A DNA stretch of 8,208 nucleotides, taken from an uncultured Muribaculaceae bacterium. GTDB lineage: Bacteria; Bacteroidota; Bacteroidia; Bacteroidales; Muribaculaceae. The notes beneath the pieces were generated by a model, which worked only from the letters and a program-made list of their open reading frames with translations, was not told the DNA's origin and made no database searches. Within the stretch, counting starts at the first letter, position 1; each line of letters starts with the position of its first letter. Where the stretch lies: contig CAMWXQ010000035.1 in assembly GCA_947178235.1 (NCBI GenBank), forward strand, positions 1-8,208, given 5' to 3'. A program made the translations under genes and the position numbers. Below, one piece after another: positions 1-5,596 of the stretch.

Positions 1-414
1 AAGTTCCGCTCAGAGTTGATTGAGGCTTTGTAGAAGAAGCGTAAGGTTGCGCTTCGCATCGGTGTGCTCAAAGATAATAAGACATGGGCTATAAGACCCA
101 ATGCCGTAAAGGAGCTCCTCTCGGGAAAGAAAAAGATGGAAGAACTCACTGAGAGCGACGTCTTTTTCGAGGTGAGACAGAAAGGTATTGACATGAAAAT
201 CGGTGTTGATATTGCATCTCTTGCTCTCAAACGATTCGTAGATTGCATAGTCCTGTTTTCGGGGGATTCTGATTTTGTTCCTGCGGCGAAGTTGGCGAGG
301 CGAGAGGGTGTCGATTTTGTTCTTGATCCGATGCATGCAAATGTTGAAGCTCAATTGTTTGAGCATGTGGATGGCATGAAAAGCGTAAACCCCAATCTCC
401 ACAAGGATAAATAA
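1..414 (+). pseudogene. NYN-domain (PIN-like) protein, 3' part, interrupted by in-frame TAG
   Basis: The C-terminal part of a NYN (LabA/DUF88-type, PIN-fold) protein, a family of presumed metal-dependent ribonucleases acting on RNA in the cytoplasm. The reading frame is open from base 1 except for one TAG at 31-33. Residues before the stop (FRSELIEAL) and after it (KKRKVALRIGVLKD) together read like one continuous stretch of the family. Further on are QKGIDMKIGVDIASLAL and LFSGDSDFVPAAKLARREGVDF, which contain the acidic residues typical of the metal site (D of GVDIA, D..D of SGDSDF). The N-terminal half of the domain lies outside the window. A GTG at 64 could in principle start a 116-residue product, but that would lack the first acidic motif and much of the fold, so a nonsense mutation is the simpler reading. 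Alternatives are sequencing error or amber readthrough. The family call is firm; the broken state is likely. Confidence 0.72.
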
Positions 415-417
415 TAA

Positions 418-458
418 CTCTCCCCTCGCGGGCCAACAGCGGTGCCGCGGGGGGAGAG
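418..458. terminator. GC-rich hairpin just after the NYN gene
   Basis: A 14-base-pair stem (418-431 with 445-458, one T-G wobble) and a 13-base loop begin 3 bases after the TAA of the NYN gene. No clear T-tract follows on the + strand. It probably ends transcription of the NYN gene, or acts as a 3' mRNA stabiliser. Confidence 0.6.
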
Positions 459-473
459 GAGGGTATTGAGTGG

Positions 474-552
474 GGAATTTTGAATGGGGAATTTTGGATG
501 GAGAGATTGGGATTCTGTTTTGCTGAACTCAAAATTCCAAATTCAAAATTCC
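474..552. repeat. Long AT-rich inverted repeat between convergent genes
   Basis: Arms 474-495 and 531-552 are reverse complements at 20 of 22 positions and flank a 35-base spacer. Each arm lies in a tandem of 14-base units: TGGGGAATTTTGAA and TGGGGAATTTTGGA at 471-484 and 485-498; AAAATTCCAAATTC twice, perfectly, at 531-544 and 545-558, with a partial third unit to 567. It lies immediately beyond the stop codon of the minus-strand glutaminase-like gene, so as RNA it could fold into a long 3' hairpin and act as a terminator. The tandem-plus-inverted design also suggests a dispersed intergenic repeat. Confidence 0.7.
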
Positions 553-571
553 AAATTCAAAAAATTCACTT

Positions 572-1534
572 TCACGCTTCGACTCTTGCGCTGGCGAAGG
601 CGCTGAGGCCGAATTTCTGGAGCACTTCCTTGATCGCCATGGCGGCGCGGGCAGGGACCTTGCCGCCGATGAGCTCGGGCGAGAAGGCCGAGATCGAGCC
701 GAAGCCGGGGATGACGGCCATGACGCCGCCACCGAAGCCACACATCATAGGTGTGCCGGTGATCATATTCCAGCTCTTCTTGGCGCGCTTGGGGCCCTGG
801 ACGGTCATCATCGCGAGGATGGGGGCCGAGAGCGAGCCGTCGAATACGGGTGTCTTGGTGGTGGGGTTGACGCCGTCGGCGGCAATGGTCGCGCCCATCT
901 CGGCGAGCTGCTCGGTGGTCACGAGCATCGAAGCGAGCTTGTTGTAGAGCTCGATGGCCACGGGTGCCGAGTCGTAGAGCTCGAAGCCGGCCTCGGCGAG
1001 CAAGTTCTCGAGATTGGCCTCCTGTGCGGCCTTCACGTTGGCCTGATAGAGTTTGTCATCGAACTGGGCGGGGGAGCCCATCATAGAGGTCATCAGATTG
1101 GTGAGGATCTCCATCTTGCCCTCGGGGTCACCCTCGGGCTGGACGAGCGAGATCATGCGGAGCGACTTGCCATGCTTGGCCTTGGGTCGGGCTGTCTTCT
1201 CGGCCTCGGCCTCGGTGCCGCACTTGCAGGGATTGCAACCGCACGGCATCTTGTCGAAGCGGAGCTTGCGCACAACCTCCTCGACGGGTGCCTGGGTCAG
1301 CAGCTGGGCATAGACGGGCACGCGGAATATCGAGCCCATAGCGAATGTAGCCTGTGTGTCGCCCACGTCAAACTTGGTGCCGTCGGCGAGGCGGAGCGAG
1401 ATGCCGAAACGGCCCTCGTTCATCCCCGCGGTCTTGGGCGAGGGCGCGGCCCCTTCGAGGGTCTGCGATTTGAATTTGTCATAGGCTGCCGAGAGGGCGG
1501 CTTTGAGTTCGGAGAGTCTGATGGTTCTTTCCAT
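572..1534 (-). CDS. Glutaminase-family protein, probable pseudoenzyme with Cys-rich insert
   Basis: A 320-residue cytoplasmic protein with the serine-dependent glutaminase (glsA, beta-lactamase-like) fold. Family landmarks are GRFGISLRLADGTKFDVGDT (41-60), LVTTEQLAEMGATIAADGVNP (204-224, shown here from memory of the family pattern), CGFGGGVMAVIPG (265-277) and FSPEL (284-288). Working enzymes convert glutamine to glutamate and ammonia using a Ser-x-x-Lys pair. Here that segment reads SIFR (68-71): the serine stays but lysine is arginine. The NAGA motif is replaced near AKHGKS (119-124), the Glu/Asn pair before the second helix is not visible, and the late catalytic Tyr aligns with Lys249; only Tyr197 seems kept. 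Residues 98-105 form CGCNPCKC inside an insert followed by a Lys-rich stretch, suggesting metal binding. The start has a purine-rich AAAGGAA six bases upstream. It appears monocistronic and points away from the box array. Family membership is strong by eye; loss of activity is inference. Confidence 0.82.
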   Translation of the reverse strand: MERTIRLSELKAALSAAYDKFKSQTLEGAAPSPKTAGMNEGRFGISLRLADGTKFDVGDTQATFAMGSIFRVPVYAQLLTQAPVEEVVRKLRFDKMPCGCNPCKCGTEAEAEKTARPKAKHGKSLRMISLVQPEGDPEGKMEILTNLMTSMMGSPAQFDDKLYQANVKAAQEANLENLLAEAGFELYDSAPVAIELYNKLASMLVTTEQLAEMGATIAADGVNPTTKTPVFDGSLSAPILAMMTVQGPKRAKKSWNMITGTPMMCGFGGGVMAVIPGFGSISAFSPELIGGKVPARAAMAIKEVLQKFGLSAFASARVEA

Positions 1535-1540
1535 GATTGT

Positions 1541-1547
1541 TTCCTTT
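1541..1547 (-). promoter_or_regulatory. Ribosome binding site of the glutaminase-like gene
   Basis: On the minus strand AAAGGAA lies six bases before ATG (1532-1534), preceded by an A-rich run. This supports the chosen start. No TAnnTTTG-type promoter is evident upstream on this strand. Confidence 0.6.
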
Positions 1548-1558
1548 CTTTTTTGTGT

Positions 1559-1607
1559 CCCGCGGGGTCCGTCGCCACACCGAGCTCCGGGTTCTATACC
1601 CGCGGGG
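1559..1607 (-). repeat. Paired CCCGCGGG palindromes in the glutaminase-like gene leader
   Basis: The self-complementary octamer CCCGCGGG occurs at 1559-1566 and 1599-1606, both followed by G. The two copies can pair with each other to close a stem, and a smaller hairpin (CGGGT 1588-1592 with ACCCG 1598-1602) competes with that pairing. This is probably a structured 5' leader of the minus-strand gene. A regulatory role is possible but not shown. Confidence 0.45.
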
Positions 1608-1770
1608 CGGGAGAGAGTTTTTTGTGTTGTTTAGTTAGGTTCTTACGTTTCGGTTTGTTTTCCGATTTTGACCTTATAACCCGCTCTGAGGCGCTTTGGT
1701 TGGGGTTTTGGCCTTTTTTAACCGCTTGTGAGCATCCTTAACATCCATCCCGCCGACGAGGGTGGGGGAG

Positions 1771-1976
1771 TGTTGATAAAATGTTAATAACTTGTTGATA
1801 ACCCCGCCTGGTGGTGTTGATAACTCCCACAAGGGTGTCAATAACCGGCCGAAATATGTCAATAACCATGTCAAAAACCTGTCGAAAACCTTGTTTGGGG
1901 TGTTGAAAACCCTCACTGCGGTGTTCAAAACCTTGTTCAAAACAGTGTTGATAACTTTCGGCCATGTGTTGATAAC
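1771..1976 (+). repeat. Array of 13 helically phased DnaA-box-like 10-mers
   Basis: Thirteen direct copies of TGT(T/C)NA(T/A)AA(C/A), consensus TGTTGATAAC, begin at 1771, 1782, 1793, 1815, 1836, 1857, 1869, 1880, 1901, 1922, 1934, 1946 and 1967. Start-to-start spacings are 11, 11, 22, 21, 21, 12, 11, 21, 21, 12, 12 and 21, so every copy faces nearly the same side of the helix. TGTTGATAA(C/A) is exact in the outer copies (1771, 1793, 1815, 1946, 1967). Inner copies are variants: TGTCAATAAC twice, TGTCAAAAAC, TGTCGAAAAC, TGTTGAAAAC and TGTTCAAAAC twice. The core TGTTGATAA differs by one base from the classical DnaA box written in this direction (TGTGGATAA). Spacers share no sequence. Confidence 0.93.
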
Positions 1977-1980
1977 TTTA

Positions 1981-2020
1981 TTTGCACGGCTCGGGAATTT
2001 TTCGTATATTTGCACTCGAT
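1981..2020 (+). promoter_or_regulatory. Bacteroidetes-type promoter of the pectate lyase gene
   Basis: TTTG at 1981-1984 (-33 element), a 20-base spacer, and TATATTTG at 2005-2012 (TAnnTTTG, -7 element) match the Bacteroidetes primary sigma factor consensus. Transcription should begin near 2018-2020, giving a leader of about 46 bases before ATG 2066. The -33 element starts only 5 bases after the last box of the array, so proteins bound to the array could affect this promoter. Confidence 0.8.
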
Positions 2021-2065
2021 AATACGCACTACGGTCTTATCTTACATTATACATTAACCCCATCC

Positions 2066-4327
2066 ATGAAACAGACAGTACTCTCTTTCCTCCTTGCAGT
2101 CATGTGTCTCGCCTGCTGGACACCTGCGAGCGCCCAGCGTGAGGCCTTCCCCGGTGCCGAGGGCTACGGACGCATGACCACGGGCGGCCGAGGCGGCGAC
2201 GTATATCACGTCACCACCCTCGAAGACAATGACAAGTCCGGATCCTTCCGCTATGCCGTCAACCGCAGCGGCAAGCGCACCATCGTGTTCGACGTCTCGG
2301 GCACGATCTATCTGAAATCGGCACTCCCCCTGCGCAACGGCAATGTGACCATCGCGGGACAGACCGCCCCCGGCGACGGCATCTGCATCGCCGACTACCC
2401 CTTCACGATCAATGCCTCGAACGTCATCATCCGCTTCGTGCGCTTCCGCCTCGGCAACCGCGAGGTGGCCCACCACGAGGGTGACGGCCTCGGCGGCATG
2501 GACCAGTCCAACATCATCATAGACCACTGCTCCGTATCGTGGAGCATCGACGAGTGCCTCTCGGTCTACGGCTCGACCGACTTCACCGTCCAGTGGTGTA
2601 TCGCCTCGCACTCGCTCGCCAACTCGGGCCACTCCAAGGGTGCCCACGGATATGGCGGCAACTGGGGCGGACGCCGCGCAAGCTACCACCACAACCTCAT
2701 CGCCAACCACGCCTCGCGTACTCCCCGCCTCGGCCCGCGCCCCGGCACACAGACCGAGGAGCAGATGGACTACCGCAACAATGTCATCTATAACTATGGC
2801 TCGAACGGATGCTACGGCGGCGAGGGCATGAACGTGAACATGGTCAACAACTACTACAAGCCCGGCCTCACGAGCAACAGCCGCAAGAGCCGCATCGCAG
2901 GCATCGGCATCCGCACTCTCAGCTACTGCTTCGACGCAGGCACCACCGTAGCCAACTTCAACAAGGTGGCCGGCACATCCTATACCTCGTCGCAGATGTC
3001 GATCAGCCGCGTCAACGGCGTCAACGGATACAACGCCATCACCGTCGGCGGCAAGCAGTATCAGATCAACATGGAGACCAACACCATCGACTACAACGGC
3101 ACCCCCGTGACCGTCGCATGGAACGGCTGGGGCCCCATGCTCCACAAGTGGGGCACGCTCTACGTGGACGGAAACTACAACCCCTCGGACCCCGCCGTAT
3201 CGGCCGACAACTGGACCACCGGCATCTACTCGCAGATCACCCCGAGCTCCAACGACAATATGTGGAGCGACCAGATTAAGCAGGACATCAAGCTCGACAC
3301 CCCGCTCGACTTCGTGTACACCACGACCCACTCGGCCCAGGATGCCTTCGAGCGCGTCCTCGCATATGTCGGAACCTCGCACAAGCGCGACGCCTATGAC
3401 CAGATCGTGACCGACGACGTCCGCTCGGGCAAGGCCTCGTTCACCTCCACGGGTATCATCGACAATCAGAACCAGGTGAAGTATGCCGACGGCACCACAG
3501 GGTGGCCCGTGCTCAACTCCACCGCCGCTCCCGCCGACACCGACGGCGACGGTATGCCCGACGAGTGGGAGAACGCCAACGGCCTCAACCCCGCCGACCC
3601 CAAGGATGGCGCCAAGAAGGCCAAGAACGGATACACCAATCTCGAAAACTACATGAACTCGCTCGTGGCCCACATCATCGAGGCTCAGAACGCAGGGGGC
3701 AAGATGCTCACCGGCAATCTTGAATTCTCCGATCCCGGCGTCGAGCTCCCCGACTTCGGCGACGACGGCCTCGAAGAGTTCGAGCTCTCGGCATCGACCT
3801 ACACCTCATCGCCCGACGCGTCGACATGGGCGTTCGAGAATGGCTTCACCATCTCCAACGACCGCACGCGCCCCTATGCCGCCGGCGACGAGGGTACCAT
3901 CCGATACAACGGCACCGTCAACTTCAACATCAATATCCCCGATAACCTCTTCGTCAAAAAGGCCGTCATCACGGGCTACTCCTACTACTCGACATCGGAC
4001 TGCTACTTCGAGGACTTCAACGGACAGGCCCGCGAGGACCTCTTCTTCCCCCGCAAGGAGAACAACACCAACCAGATGAAGAGCTACATCGTCGACTTCC
4101 CGACCCCCGTGATGGGCAAGATCCCCTTCCGCCTCAATGGCGCCATGGGCTGCCTCTCGCTCTCGCTCTACGGCGGTGATCCCGCCGGCATCGACGATGT
4201 CGTGGTCCCCGACGCCGCCAATAGCGGTGACACCCGCGTCTTCAACCTCATGGGCATCGAGATGGACCCCGCCAATCTCGCTCCCGGCATCTATGTCCGC
4301 GCCGGCCAGAAGTTCATCGTGAAGTGA
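2066..4327 (+). CDS. Secreted pectate lyase, polysaccharide lyase family 1 type
   Basis: A 753-residue exported enzyme expected to cleave polygalacturonate (pectin) by beta-elimination with Ca2+. Residues 1-23 are a signal peptide with cleavage after ASA. The right-handed beta-helix domain runs from REAFPGAEGYG (about 25) to about 470, with DHCSVSWSIDECLSVYG (from Asp153) and ASRTPRLGPRPG (216-227), where an Arg is the likely catalytic base. An Asp-rich loop DTDGDGMPDEWE (491-502) is a calcium-binding motif common after the helix in Bacteroidetes lyases. A beta-rich region of unknown role follows (about 570-700). The last 30 residues, RVFNLMG...LAPGIYV...KFIVK, resemble the C-terminal tail of Bacteroidetes secreted proteins (Por/type IX sorting-like). 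ATG 2066 is chosen because the in-frame codons upstream lie within the promoter. No SusC/SusD partners are in the window. Fine substrate specificity is not readable. Confidence 0.9.
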   Translation: MKQTVLSFLLAVMCLACWTPASAQREAFPGAEGYGRMTTGGRGGDVYHVTTLEDNDKSGSFRYAVNRSGKRTIVFDVSGTIYLKSALPLRNGNVTIAGQTAPGDGICIADYPFTINASNVIIRFVRFRLGNREVAHHEGDGLGGMDQSNIIIDHCSVSWSIDECLSVYGSTDFTVQWCIASHSLANSGHSKGAHGYGGNWGGRRASYHHNLIANHASRTPRLGPRPGTQTEEQMDYRNNVIYNYGSNGCYGGEGMNVNMVNNYYKPGLTSNSRKSRIAGIGIRTLSYCFDAGTTVANFNKVAGTSYTSSQMSISRVNGVNGYNAITVGGKQYQINMETNTIDYNGTPVTVAWNGWGPMLHKWGTLYVDGNYNPSDPAVSADNWTTGIYSQITPSSNDNMWSDQIKQDIKLDTPLDFVYTTTHSAQDAFERVLAYVGTSHKRDAYDQIVTDDVRSGKASFTSTGIIDNQNQVKYADGTTGWPVLNSTAAPADTDGDGMPDEWENANGLNPADPKDGAKKAKNGYTNLENYMNSLVAHIIEAQNAGGKMLTGNLEFSDPGVELPDFGDDGLEEFELSASTYTSSPDASTWAFENGFTISNDRTRPYAAGDEGTIRYNGTVNFNINIPDNLFVKKAVITGYSYYSTSDCYFEDFNGQAREDLFFPRKENNTNQMKSYIVDFPTPVMGKIPFRLNGAMGCLSLSLYGGDPAGIDDVVVPDAANSGDTRVFNLMGIEMDPANLAPGIYVRAGQKFIVK

Positions 4328-4342
4328 AGTTGAAAGTTGAGA

Positions 4343-4402
4343 GTTTAAAGTTGAAACGAAGCGCGAAGCGCACCTAAACTTTAAACCTAAGGCCGCAAGG
4401 CC
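4343..4402. repeat. Repeat-rich spacer after the pectate lyase gene
   Basis: Contains a perfect 10-base inverted repeat GTTTAAAGTT / AACTTTAAAC (4343-4352 and 4377-4386). Its loop holds a tandem heptamer GAAGCGC (4358-4364, 4365-4371). Next is GGCC-GCAA-GGCC (4391-4402), a small stem closed by a GNRA tetraloop sequence. CCTAAA-like words recur to about 4420. The layered composition suggests a dispersed intergenic repeat family rather than a gene. Confidence 0.6.
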
Positions 4403-4425
4403 CTAAACCCCTAAACCTAAAATTC

Positions 4426-4459
4426 CCCCCCGCAGGTCTGTGTGAACACCTGCGGGGGG
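4426..4459 (+). terminator. Terminator hairpin after the pectate lyase gene
   Basis: A perfect 12-base-pair GC-rich stem (4426-4437 with 4448-4459) with a 10-base loop is followed by ATTTGTGTTT. It lies about 100 bases after the lyase stop. It separates the lyase from the next gene and argues against a start for that gene at GTG 4442, which falls inside the loop. Confidence 0.75.
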
Positions 4460-4534
4460 ATTTGTGTTTCTATGGATGAAGACAATAGAAAGACAAGACT
4501 ATACAAACACGATTCACCCTACACTCTCAGCGCT

Positions 4535-5503
4535 ATGATCACCTCTCCCTCAACCCGCCCCGCCGGCGTCCTCACCGCCGTCCGCCCCCGCCCCGCTGAC
4601 CGCCTCACGTTCAAGCCCATGGGGCTCGAAGATATACCCGCCATCATGCCGTACCTCGCATCGTCCGGCGTCCGAACCTGCGACTACACCGTCGGCGGCC
4701 TGCTCATGTGGGCCCGATACTTCGACTACTCATACGCCATCGTCGACGGCACACTCTTCATCAAGGGTGTCACCGAGGACGACGTCACCCGCCCCGCATT
4801 CTCACTCCCCGTGGGCAGGATGCCCCTCTCGCGCGCCATCGGCCTGCTCAAAGAATACTGCCACGCCCACCGCGCCATGCCTCTCACCTTCTCCGCCGTA
4901 CCCGAGGAGCGACTCGAAGAGCTCCGCGCCCTCGGTGCCTCCGAGGTCTCGCCTCTGGCCGACTGGTCGGATTACCTCTACTCGGCCGAGGCCCTCACGA
5001 CCCTCTCGGGCAAGAAACTGAGCAAGAAACGCAACCACGTCAACCGCTTCATGGCCGACTGGCCCGACTATACGCTCGACCCCATCACCTCGGAGAACAT
5101 CGCCGACGTCAAGGCCTTCTACGAGGCGTATAACCTCCCCCTCTCCAAACCCGCCCTCGCCGAAATCGAGCGCGCACACGTGTTCGAGGTTCTCGACAAC
5201 CTCGATCGCTATCCCTTCGAGGGCGCCGTCCTCCGCGTCGGCCCCGACCGCCGCATCGTGGCCTTTGCCATCGGCGAGGTCATCGGCGACACCCTCTACG
5301 TCCACATCGAGAAGATGGCCCACGACGTCAGCGGCGCCGGCGAAGCCATCAACAAGATGTTCGCCGCGATGATGTGCGGGCGTCACCCCGAAATCCTCTA
5401 TATCAACCGCGAGGAGGACACCGGCGACCCCGGCCTCCGCTACGCCAAGGAATCCTACCACCCCCTCCGCAAACTCCACAAATTCAACGTCGAGTTCAGA
5501 TGA
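4535..5503 (+). CDS. DUF2156 (LPG_synthase_C-like) GNAT-fold protein
   Basis: A 322-residue soluble protein of the DUF2156/PF09924 family, which has two GNAT-like halves related to the aminoacyl transferase domain of MprF and to FemABX proteins. Visible landmarks are LTFKPMGLED (from 24), CDYTVGGLLMW (from Cys49), the basic motif GKKLSKKRNHVNRF (from Gly159) and the C-terminal REEDTGDPGLRYAKESYHP. It may transfer an acyl or aminoacyl group, but the substrate of these Bacteroidales proteins is unknown to me. No membrane helices are present, unlike full MprF. ATG 4535 is chosen because homologues begin near LTFKP. ATG 4472 would add 21 residues that look unrelated to the family and lies only 13 bases after the terminator stem. 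No clear TAnnTTTG promoter is visible. It probably forms its own transcription unit. Family is confident, start moderate, function open. Confidence 0.82.
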   Translation: MITSPSTRPAGVLTAVRPRPADRLTFKPMGLEDIPAIMPYLASSGVRTCDYTVGGLLMWARYFDYSYAIVDGTLFIKGVTEDDVTRPAFSLPVGRMPLSRAIGLLKEYCHAHRAMPLTFSAVPEERLEELRALGASEVSPLADWSDYLYSAEALTTLSGKKLSKKRNHVNRFMADWPDYTLDPITSENIADVKAFYEAYNLPLSKPALAEIERAHVFEVLDNLDRYPFEGAVLRVGPDRRIVAFAIGEVIGDTLYVHIEKMAHDVSGAGEAINKMFAAMMCGRHPEILYINREEDTGDPGLRYAKESYHPLRKLHKFNVEFR

Positions 5504-5508
5504 CACAA

Positions 5509-5543
5509 AACGTCCCCTCGCTCACGAATAGCGAGGGGGCGTT
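5509..5543. terminator. Hairpin terminator after the DUF2156 gene
   Basis: A 14-base-pair stem (5509-5522 with 5530-5543, one T-G wobble) with a 7-base loop starts 5 bases after the TGA. The minus-strand reading is followed by TTTTGTG, so it may also stop the large minus-strand gene arriving from the right, making it bidirectional. Confidence 0.78.
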
Positions 5544-5545
5544 AA

Positions 5546-5578
5546 ATGTCTTATAAGTCTAATAAGACATATAAGTCT
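5546..5578. repeat. Short AT-rich direct and inverted repeats
   Basis: ATGTCTTAT (5546-5554) and ATAAGACAT (5562-5570) form a perfect 9-base stem with a 7-base loop. TATAAGTCT occurs twice, 18 bases apart (5552-5560, 5570-5578). It lies between convergent genes, next to the terminator. Confidence 0.55.
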
Positions 5579-5596
5579 CATTTGACTAATTCCGCA

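Larger units (their letters stand above)
1771..2062. other. Candidate chromosomal replication origin (oriC)
   Basis: The phased DnaA-box-like array is followed on its right by AT-rich DNA (about 1976-2060), which could serve as the unwinding element. A second T-rich stretch lies to the left (about 1615-1680). The region is intergenic and the flanking genes diverge from it. Bacteroidetes origins need not adjoin dnaA, so absence of dnaA is not against this. Base skew cannot be judged here because each gene's own coding strand is C-rich. Alternatives are a DnaA-titrating locus, a regulatory array for the pectate lyase gene, or initiator iterons of an integrated element. Confidence 0.6.

Noticed and set aside
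1771..1976. CRISPR array or plasmid iterons
   Set aside because: Units are only 10 bases with 1-12 base gaps, not CRISPR-like. No replication initiator or plasmid genes are present, so iterons are less likely than DnaA boxes.
1674..2015. Minus-strand open frame of 113 codons with a VINT-like heptad pattern
   Set aside because: The protein periodicity is simply the 21-base spacing of the box array read as codons, and the frame overlaps the pectate lyase promoter.
1982..2065. Upstream TTG start extending the pectate lyase by 28 codons
   Set aside because: These codons cover the promoter, and the extension would bury the signal peptide.
2054..3673. Long minus-strand open frame opposite the pectate lyase
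   Set aside because: Low-complexity Val/Gly/Ala/Asp-rich shadow of a GC-rich gene; the + strand frame has a signal peptide and clear PL1 motifs.
4401..4420. Telomere-like CCCTAAA words
   Set aside because: Only a few imperfect copies inside a bacterial intergenic spacer; no terminal structure.
4442..4534. Upstream GTG or ATG starts for the DUF2156 gene
   Set aside because: GTG 4442 lies in the terminator loop; ATG 4472 is 13 bases after the terminator stem and adds residues unlike the family.
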